Under the pieces are notes generated by a model. The model worked only from the letters and a program-made list of their open reading frames with translations. It was not told where the DNA came from and searched no databases. Positions 40,718-46,168 of a stretch of 46,168 nucleotides of DNA are shown here, in pieces; the first letter of the stretch is position 1, and each line of letters opens with the position of its first letter. Where the stretch lies: contig JAIQGI010000049.1 in assembly GCA_020072565.1 (NCBI GenBank), positions 1-46,168 on the forward strand, in the 5' to 3' direction. Source of the DNA: Terriglobia bacterium (lineage in GTDB: Bacteria; Acidobacteriota; UBA6911). A program made the position numbers and the translations under genes.

Positions 40718-42772
40718 TCAACTTCGCGTCGTCTCGATTTCCGTTTGTGGACCGCCTGGGACTTCTGCTTGGACCGCCTGCCCGCGCAGAAACTCGATAT
40801 CTACCATAAGAGAGCTATCGCCTGCGGTTGAACCATTGGATGCCCGCACCGGTTGACGGTATCTCAGAGGATCCGTCTGCAGGCGAAAGCTCTCGCGGAG
40901 AGCGTTGATCGTCGCCACAAACCAGTGCCGAAGCCGCGGGCGGAGCTCGTCCAATAGTTGCTGTAAACTGCGTCCGGCCATTTCCTCGAGGTCTCTGCGA
41001 AAATGCCTCTCGCGGAGCGCCTGGCTCATTCGCATCAGGGGGCCGGGATCCGATATCGAGACGCCGTCCAACAGCGACACGACAGGCGATGGGAGCGCGG
41101 AGGGTCGCGGAAGCTCGTAGGCTTCAACAGCCCGTGCGGACGGATCTTCCTTTCTTAACTCATCCAATTCCTGGCGAATGCGGCCGGCGAGGGACTCGTA
41201 TTCTTGCAAGAAGGGGTGGTAGCGCGATGCGGCGACTTCTATGACGGCATCCGCAAGCGCGGTTACCTTTTGGCCGGGTTGATCCAGGGCATCCCCGGAA
41301 GCTCGGGCCAATCTTGAAGAGGCCTTTCCGAGCGCTTCTTCCGCCCAATCGTCCATCGTTTCCAGATTATCCTGCCAGCGTCGGGCGAATTCATCCAGAC
41401 TCTCATCGAGGGGCCGCAGAGCCCGTTCCGCCTCCTGCGACTGGTTCTCCCCTCCGCTGCCGCGGCTCGCCCGCATCTCCAGAGTCACAAGAATGGACTC
41501 GCGCAATGATTGCGCCTTCCGGTTCAGTGAGATTGTCAGAGACTCGCGAGCACGCTGAAGCGAGGGTGCAATGGTCTGTTCGAACCACGCATGGATTTTC
41601 GGAACCCACGAATCCACAGAACTGATCGGGATCACCTCAAGTGAGGCGCCTAGGTGCTCGGCAACAGCAGCGCGGGTATACGAAACGACCTTCTCAATGT
41701 CATCCGGGGGGAGCAGGTCGCATTTGCTGATCAGCACGATCGATGGAATGCCGGCGGCATGAAGCGATCGAAGAAGATCCAGGTCATCGCGTCCCAGAGA
41801 CGAATGACCGTCCACCAACACTACTCCGAGATCGGAGTCCGGAAGATAGGCGTAGGAGAGTTTAGTCCCGCTCGTGGCGAGCGAGGCGATACCCGGCGTA
41901 TCCACAAACGCTACGCCTTCCTGAAGCCGCTTTGCCGGAACGGCCACCTCGATGCCGACGACCCGTTTCGAGTTCGCCGGATTCCCCTGCTCGGTGGCAA
42001 ACTCAGGAAGGCGCTCGACGGGAAGGTCCTTGATTCCTTCGGGAAACGATACCTTCAATTGCGGCCTATCGCCGGCGATGATGTGAATAGGAACCGCAGT
42101 GATAGGGGTGGACCCCACAGGCAGCAACTGGATTTCCAGAAGCCGGTTGATCAGAGACGACTTCCCGCAGCTTACCCTTCCGAAGACCGCTATCTCGTAG
42201 CGATGGGATTCGAGCTTTCGAATGATTGAATCCAAGGCCGAGAGATATTCGACCAAGCCGTGTCGCGCAATGATCTGAGACAAGCGTTCGAGCTGGCGAC
42301 CGAGTGCCGGTTCAGCCTGAATTCGGGCGAGGCGTTTCTCCTGGGCTCCGCTAGCCTCCGCCAGGAAGGCCAATAGCTGGCTGACCAGCCTGCGAACCTC
42401 CTGAAGCGTCCAGGTAAGATCTCCCCCTGCCGCCGGATCCATTTCACCGTAACCGCGCATTTGTCCCGGGTACAGATCTTCCAGAGCGATATCGAGGGAC
42501 ATGAGTTTGGTGCGCAACGCCCAGCTCGAAAGGGTATTCGGAGGGGAAACGGTAATTTCAAACCGTTCCAAAAGCCGCGACATCTGCTCTCGAATCTTGC
42601 CGGCGTAGCTCTCAACCCAGTGAGACTCCGATGTGGATACATCCCTGACGAAGCGGGGACGGAGAGCGCCGCCAGTGGCTCCAAGGAGATTCAGGCTCTC
42701 GCTCAGCAATTCATCCGCATACTGTATGGTGGTGAGTATCTTTCGCCTGTGGTTTTCGTTCAGACCCGCCAT
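40718..42772 (-). CDS. Dynamin-like GTPase under a fluoride riboswitch
   Basis: 684 residues from ATG 42772, with GAGGTGG 4 nt upstream. After a helical N-terminal region of about 190 residues, the GTPase domain has G1 GRVSCGKSSLINRLL, G2 threonine in PVGSTPITAVPI, G3 VDTPGIASLATSG and G4 LISKCDLLP. A long helical stalk region follows (QSQEAERALRPLDESLDEFA, LAGRIRQELDELRKED). No clear transmembrane paddle is evident. Bacterial dynamin-like proteins remodel or stabilise membranes and often come in pairs; a degenerate partner is divergent at 43340. The gene is preceded by a promoter, fluoride aptamer and terminator (42899-43014), so it should be induced by fluoride. Confidence 0.9.
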   Translation of the reverse strand: MAGLNENHRRKILTTIQYADELLSESLNLLGATGGALRPRFVRDVSTSESHWVESYAGKIREQMSRLLERFEITVSPPNTLSSWALRTKLMSLDIALEDLYPGQMRGYGEMDPAAGGDLTWTLQEVRRLVSQLLAFLAEASGAQEKRLARIQAEPALGRQLERLSQIIARHGLVEYLSALDSIIRKLESHRYEIAVFGRVSCGKSSLINRLLEIQLLPVGSTPITAVPIHIIAGDRPQLKVSFPEGIKDLPVERLPEFATEQGNPANSKRVVGIEVAVPAKRLQEGVAFVDTPGIASLATSGTKLSYAYLPDSDLGVVLVDGHSSLGRDDLDLLRSLHAAGIPSIVLISKCDLLPPDDIEKVVSYTRAAVAEHLGASLEVIPISSVDSWVPKIHAWFEQTIAPSLQRARESLTISLNRKAQSLRESILVTLEMRASRGSGGENQSQEAERALRPLDESLDEFARRWQDNLETMDDWAEEALGKASSRLARASGDALDQPGQKVTALADAVIEVAASRYHPFLQEYESLAGRIRQELDELRKEDPSARAVEAYELPRPSALPSPVVSLLDGVSISDPGPLMRMSQALRERHFRRDLEEMAGRSLQQLLDELRPRLRHWFVATINALRESFRLQTDPLRYRQPVRASNGSTAGDSSLMVDIEFLRGQAVQAEVPGGPQTEIETTRS

Positions 42773-42898
42773 CAATCCACCTCATTCAGAGCAGAAGCTG
42801 AAGTCGAATGCGCTGGAAGCACGGAGGGGCAGGTTGCCTGACATGTCACGACTGCCGTTATTTCCCGTTTCTGCACAATCTTGGGATCCGGCAATCAC

Positions 42899-42936
42899 AA
42901 AAAAACTCCTACCGGATCCGTGCTCCAGTAGGAGTT
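42899..42936 (-). terminator. Riboswitch-controlled intrinsic terminator, leftward
   Basis: On the minus strand AACTCCTAC (42936-42928), a 15-base loop, GTAGGAGTT (42912-42904), then seven T. The 5' arm is the same segment that forms the aptamer's pseudoknot strand AACTCC, so ligand-bound aptamer and terminator are mutually exclusive. This is the expected fluoride ON switch. Confidence 0.9.
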
Positions 42937-42977
42937 ATCAATCTCTTGGGAGATGGTTAACGGCGAACTCCATCGCC
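42928..42977 (-). ncRNA. Fluoride riboswitch (crcB motif), leftward
   Basis: The minus strand reads GGCGATGGAGTTCGCC, then GTTAACC, a stem ATCTC/GAGAT, TGAT and AACTCCTAC. Every conserved piece of the crcB/fluoride aptamer is present: P1 GGCG/CGCC around ATGGAGTT, the AAC linker, P2, TGAT, and the pseudoknot GGAGTT (42971-42966) with AACTCC (42936-42931) before TAC. It is directly followed by the overlapping terminator and then the dynamin-like/AAA operon. The aptamer binds fluoride through Mg2+ ions (family knowledge). Confidence 0.92.
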
Positions 42978-42985
42978 TGCCATTT

Positions 42986-43014
42986 ATTCTAACTTTCGCC
43001 CGCTAACGAGTCAA
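42986..43014 (-). promoter_or_regulatory. Sigma70-type promoter of the leftward fluoride operon
   Basis: TTGACT (43014-43009), a 17-bp spacer, TAGAAT (42991-42986). Both hexamers are close to consensus and the aptamer begins 8 bases downstream of the -10, as expected for a riboswitch starting at the 5' end of its transcript. Confidence 0.85.
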
Positions 43015-43132
43015 TGCGCATGGTGGTCTGAGTGCTCGAACTGCTCGCTCATGAAATTGCATCTCTTGGCTTTGGCTGCCGCCAAAAGACGGGTCGGAGC
43101 CCACAAATCCAACCAGCACAATGGCAACCAGC

Positions 43133-43161
43133 TTGCGCCCACAACTTGGCATTGGTATCAT
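43133..43161 (+). promoter_or_regulatory. Sigma70-type promoter of the rightward fluoride operon
   Basis: TTGCGC (43133-43138), 17 bp, TATCAT (43156-43161), with the aptamer starting 12 bases later. The -35 is weaker than that of the leftward promoter. Position relative to the aptamer mirrors the other side. Confidence 0.7.
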
Positions 43162-43173
43162 GAATCCGCTATT

Positions 43174-43222
43174 GGCGATGGAGTTCGCCGTAACCGGCCG
43201 GCCCGGCCTGATAACTCCTACC
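43174..43222 (+). ncRNA. Fluoride riboswitch (crcB motif), rightward
   Basis: GGCGATGGAGTTCGCC (43174-43189), GTAACC, a GGCC/GGCC stem, TGAT and AACTCCTACC. P1, the AAC linker, TGAT and the pseudoknot GGAGTT (43180-43185) with AACTCC (43213-43218) all match the fluoride aptamer and the leftward copy; P2 sequence differs, which preserves structure rather than sequence. CTCCTACCT (43215-43223) can alternatively pair with AGGTAGGGG (43237-43245), giving a hairpin that excludes the pseudoknot. It leads the gene pair dynamin-like remnant plus enolase. Confidence 0.92.
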
Positions 43223-43267
43223 TCAAAGGAAGATCCAGGTAGGGGCCAGTAATCTGAATTCGAAGAG

Positions 43268-43298
43268 ACCCGCCTGGGACCATTCAGGTGGGTTTTTT
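43268..43298 (+). terminator. Intrinsic terminator in the leader of the rightward fluoride operon
   Basis: ACCCGCCTG (43268-43276), an 8-base loop, CAGGTGGGT (43285-43293), then a T run. It lies between the aptamer and the first coding region, so it is the likely control point, acting through the alternative hairpin 43215-43245 rather than by direct overlap with the aptamer. Confidence 0.85.
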
Positions 43299-43339
43299 GA
43301 TTTGGGCGCAATTTCCTGTTTCTCGGCTAAAAAAATCAG

Positions 43340-44192
43340 ATGATTGGCAAAAGCACCACAGTCGCAATGCAGCAGTTACTATCGACCGCAATTGACCGCG
43401 TCCGGACGATCCGAACGAAGTACCGGATGGCGGCAATCGATCCACACCTGGAAGCGTGCGGTGCCCTGTTGGAGGAAAGGGGCCTGATCGACGTCGGCAT
43501 CTTCGGCCGCTTCAAAGCCGGCAAGAGCTCGCTTCTGAACCTTCTCGCGAAGAGGAACGTCCTGCCGGTGGGCGTGACCCCGGTAACCACCGTCATTACG
43601 CGGCTCCGTTACGGCCAGAAGGAACAGGCAACAGTCAAATATTCGGATGGCCGGACGGAAAGTACTCCCATCTCGGCGGTTGCGTCATATGTTTCTGAAG
43701 CCGAAAATCGCCAGAACACAAAAGGGGTTGCCGCGGTTACCGTGGAATTGCCCGCGTTGGAGCCCTATCAGGGCCTCCAGTTTGTAGACACCCCGGGCCT
43801 GGACAGCGTGTCCCAGCATAATACGGACGCAGCTCTCGGATGGCTGCCCAAGGTGGGGCTGGCACTGGTTACGATGAAACTGGTTCATCATTCCCATGAG
43901 CGTGTTCCGCTCCTGGGCGGACAGGCATTTTCTGAAGCGCATTCCTGACGAGGTCGAGGAAAACCTGGCGCGCGTGGCTTCGCAGTGGACAGAGAGAATC
44001 AATGCCGCAATCCAGACCATTCAGAGAGAGGCCGAAAAGAGCATCCGCGAGCAGGTTTCGACGGTGGAATCACTGCTCTCCAGTACGCAATCCGAAGTCG
44101 AAGGCATCAGATCCGCAATCGTAGAAATCGAGTCACTGAGTTCGTATCAGCCCTTATCAGAATATTTCACTACTACAGAGGAGAAAGCATGA
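43340..44192 (+). pseudogene. Second dynamin-like GTPase, internally deleted and frameshifted
   Basis: The first frame (43340-43948) has an intact GTPase front: G1 FGRFKAGKSSLLNLLAKR, G2 PVGVTPVTTVIT, G3 FVDTPGLDSV, then ALGWLPKVGLALVT. After this the sequence jumps. The G4 motif and stalk are gone, and a different frame (43896-44192) gives a C-terminal coiled coil, [20 protein letters not shown] to [14 protein letters not shown]. The two frames are pieces of one gene of about 600 residues; several hundred codons are missing between about 43870 and 43896. The second frame stops at TGA overlapping the enolase ATG, so the ancestral gene was coupled to eno. Both parts could still be translated; activity is doubtful. 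Confidence 0.82.
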
Positions 44193-45475
44193 ATCCCAAA
44201 ATTGTTTCGGTTCGAGCATTGGAAATCCTGGACTCTCGTGGCAATCCCACCTTGAAGGTTTTTGTGGCCCTGGATAACGGAACGGTGACCAGCGCTTCCG
44301 TCCCTTCGGGGGCGTCCACGGGAGAAAACGAAGCCTGCGAACTGCGCGATGGCGATCAGAACCGGTATGGCGGCAAGGGCGTGTTGAGAGCCGTCGCCAA
44401 TGTCATCGAGACGATTGCGCCCGCATTTGTAGGAATGGACCCTGTCCGGCAGGCCGCGATTGACCGTAAGATGATCGAGCTCGACGGTACTCGCAATAAG
44501 AGCCGGCTCGGCGCCAATGCCATCCTTGGTGTTTCCATGGCGGTTGCCAGAGCGGCGGCTGCAACCTGCGGTCTGCCGCTTTACTCCTACCTGGGAGGTC
44601 CGGGTGCTGTGCGCATACCCGTTCCGATGATGAACATCATCAACGGCGGCAAGCATGCCGACAACAGCGTAGACTTTCAGGAATTCATGGTAATGCCCAT
44701 CGGCGCGCCGAGCTTTGCCGAGGCGCTGCGCTACTGCGCCGAGGTCTTCCAGTCCTTAAAGAAGATCCTCAAGGGGCGTGGCGATGTCACCGCGGTCGGC
44801 GATGAGGGAGGATTTGCCCCCAACCTGAAAAGCAACGAAGAGGCTTGCGAGGTCATTGTTAAAGCCATAATCAGTGCCGGCTATAAGCCCGGCAAGGATA
44901 TTGCCATCGCGCTGGATCCCGCGGCCAGTTCGTTTTTCGAAGACGGCGCCTACGACCTCTCGAAGTCGCGCCAGGGAAAAAAGACCAGCACGGAAATGAC
45001 GGCTCTCTATCAATCCTGGATTGACAAGTACCCCATCATCTCGATCGAGGATGGCCTGGCGGAGAACGATTGGGATGGATTCCGCGAGCACACGGAAAAG
45101 TTGGGGTCGAGGATCCAAATTGTCGGCGACGACCTCTATGTCACCAATACCCGCTTCATTGCACGAGGAATCGCCGAGAAATCCACCAACGCGGTACTCA
45201 TCAAACTGAACCAGATCGGCACCGTCACGGAAACTATTGAGGCGATCCAGCTGTGTCGCAAGGCAGGATGGGGATTTGTCATCTCCCATCGTTCCGGTGA
45301 AACCGAAGACACCTTTATGGCCGACTTCGCCGTCGCCATGAGTGGAGGCCAGATCAAGAGCGGCTCCGCCTGCCGCAGCGAGCGGATCGCCAAGTACAAC
45401 CGGCTTGTGGAAATTGAGGCCGAGCTTGGGAAGTCAGCCGTTTTCGAAAATTCCCTCTCTGCGTTCAAGAGATAA
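44189..45475 (+). CDS. eno: Enolase, in a fluoride-riboswitch operon
   Basis: 428 residues, the normal length, with ATG 44189 preceded by GAGGAG and overlapping the dynamin-like remnant's stop (ATGA). Motifs: [67 protein letters not shown], the metal-binding acids in [21 protein letters not shown] and VGDDLYVTN, and the signature [16 protein letters not shown], then [15 protein letters not shown]. It interconverts 2-phosphoglycerate and PEP; fluoride with phosphate inhibits it, and eno genes are known members of fluoride-riboswitch regulons. It lacks no catalytic motif. It may be a second, stress-induced enolase, but the window cannot show whether another exists. Confidence 0.96.
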   Translation: MNPKIVSVRALEILDSRGNPTLKVFVALDNGTVTSASVPSGASTGENEACELRDGDQNRYGGKGVLRAVANVIETIAPAFVGMDPVRQAAIDRKMIELDGTRNKSRLGANAILGVSMAVARAAAATCGLPLYSYLGGPGAVRIPVPMMNIINGGKHADNSVDFQEFMVMPIGAPSFAEALRYCAEVFQSLKKILKGRGDVTAVGDEGGFAPNLKSNEEACEVIVKAIISAGYKPGKDIAIALDPAASSFFEDGAYDLSKSRQGKKTSTEMTALYQSWIDKYPIISIEDGLAENDWDGFREHTEKLGSRIQIVGDDLYVTNTRFIARGIAEKSTNAVLIKLNQIGTVTETIEAIQLCRKAGWGFVISHRSGETEDTFMADFAVAMSGGQIKSGSACRSERIAKYNRLVEIEAELGKSAVFENSLSAFKR

Positions 45476-45652
45476 AAATGCCTTTGGGCGACCAAGGAGT
45501 ACGCAGGTTTTATGTTCGCGGCAGCAATTGAATGGACTGTGTAGAACCGCGGACCCTGCGCAACATTCGCATCAGATCCCATTTGTCGCTGGAGCCGGCC
45601 TTTCACTCTTGCGCGGCGCAGACGCTGATGAAGAGCAAACCGGGAAGGCATC

Positions 45653-46040
45653 ATGAATGAAACACCGCAGGACAGGGGTTGGCTGAACCGCAATGTCATT
45701 GGCATGGGCATTACCAGTCTCCTCTCTGATGCGAGCCATGAAATGGCGACAGCAGTACTACCCGGATTTCTCGCTGTCATTGGTGCGCCTCCATCGGCGC
45801 TTGGCCTCATTGAGGGAGTTTCGGATGCAGTCGCCAGCTTTGTAAAACTTTGGGGCGGTTGGATCTCTGACCGGCTCGGCCATCGGAAGACTCTTGCTAC
45901 TGTCGGGTATTTCCTGACCGGCCTGGCGATGGCGCTGTTTGCATTTGCCGCAACATGGCTCCTTGTGCTTGTCGGTCGTGTCGTTGGCTGGTTTGGTCGC
46001 GGGTTCCGTGGACCGATCCGCGATGCGATGCTTATGGTGT
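45653..46040 (+). pseudogene. MFS transporter, 3' part removed by an IS3-type insertion
   Basis: The start MNETPQDRGWLNRNVIGMGI and the first four transmembrane segments, with the loop motif WGGWISDRLGHRKTL and RVVGWFGRGFRGPIRDAML, are those of a 400-residue major facilitator protein. After RDAML the frame runs into the element end and stops at 46066, so about two-thirds is lost from this side. It follows enolase by 177 bp on the same strand and may have belonged to the fluoride-controlled operon, perhaps as an exporter (inference). Confidence 0.85.
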
Positions 46041-46168
46041 ACCCCAAAAACTGGACAGGTGATTAAGGTGTAAAATCGCTGCCGCCTCGGAGGAGCGAGC
46101 GATGAAAAGAGAGCGGAAGCGGTATGATGGGACACTCAAGGCCAAGGTAGCGGTGGAAGCGATCAAAG
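46035..46168 (+). mobile_element. IS3-family element, left end
   Basis: The element seems to start about 46035 with TGGTGTACCCCAAAAACTGG, the TG...CCCC-AAAA-CTGGACA style of IS3-family left ends, exactly where the MFS gene loses similarity. It continues past the window edge, so the right end and target duplication cannot be seen. Confidence 0.75.
46102..46168 (+). CDS. IS3-family transposase OrfA, N-terminus (cut by window edge)
   Basis: ATG 46102 with GGAGGAGCG upstream, giving MKRERKRYDGTLKAKVAVEA and IK before the end. The KRY-(S/D)-x-x-x-KAKVA-EA pattern is the start of the HTH_Tnp_1 domain of IS3-family OrfA proteins. Confidence 0.85.
   Translation, partial: MKRERKRYDGTLKAKVAVEAIK

Noticed and set aside
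42928-43222. The inverted repeats around 42.93 and 43.2 kb as ends of a small transposable element
   Set aside because: Both arms match the fluoride aptamer in detail, each with promoter and terminator, and P2 differs in sequence but not structure, which a MITE would not predict.
43985-44188. 68-codon N-terminal extension of enolase
   Set aside because: The extension is the dynamin coiled-coil region in the wrong frame; MNPKIVSV with GAGGAG upstream is the proper start.
1-46168. CRISPR arrays or a crcB/CLC-F fluoride exporter
   Set aside because: I looked for regularly spaced repeats and for short CrcB-like or ClC-like membrane proteins and saw none. The CPA2 antiporter is not a fluoride channel family member.

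Overview
The window looks like chromosome, with plasmid-like inserts, from a Gram-negative bacterium. An RND tripartite pump, a TonB-dependent receptor and a lipoprotein adaptor imply an outer membrane. The receptor is of the large Oar-like type, with a CarboxypepD_reg domain before the plug, that is abundant in Acidobacteriota, so an acidobacterial or related soil or groundwater host is my best guess (inference).

Layout. (1) 1-2.9 kb, minus strand: the N-terminal end of a DnaB-type helicase gene, a DUF4143-type ATPase and an internally deleted transposase. (2) 3.0-18.3 kb, nearly all minus strand: a stress and metal/sulfur block. It holds an RND efflux operon, a ChrA-type transporter, DoxX, a CusRS-like two-component system, and an ArsR-rhodanese operon (cysteine desulfurase, SQR-like flavoprotein, DsrE protein, methyltransferase broken by an in-frame TAG). 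The two-component genes and the efflux operon share an upstream site, TTCCTGAA-N6-TTCAGAA. (3) 18.8-31.5 kb: accessory DNA. Two related ParA/Rep modules (20.1 and 27.7 kb) each lie about 250 bp after an identical 49-bp copy of the 3' half of a CAT-anticodon tRNA. In the first module ParA and Rep are one 666-codon ORF; in the second they are two overlapping genes. Both rep regions carry palindromic TGCCAC/GTGGCA repeats and an AT-rich hairpin inside the coding sequence, a candidate origin. The interval between the tRNA fragments carries an AbiE toxin-antitoxin pair whose toxin has WYL and zinc-ribbon extensions. Gene remnants (YhcG, C5 DNA methyltransferase, PIN-like) litter 30.1-35.2 kb. (4) 31.5-42.8 kb: a TonB receptor, a small secreted protein, a cation:proton antiporter, a rifampin-phosphotransferase-like enzyme, an AAA ATPase and a dynamin-like GTPase. 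(5) 42.8-46.2 kb: two back-to-back fluoride riboswitches, each with a promoter and terminator.

The most interesting system is at 39.95-46.07 kb. One fluoride aptamer points left into a dynamin-like GTPase plus AAA ATPase. The other points right into a second, broken dynamin-like gene translationally coupled to enolase, followed by an MFS transporter gene cut by an IS3-type element. Enolase is the classic fluoride-inhibited enzyme and a known fluoride-riboswitch target. Control of dynamin-like membrane GTPases by fluoride is not something I recall being described.
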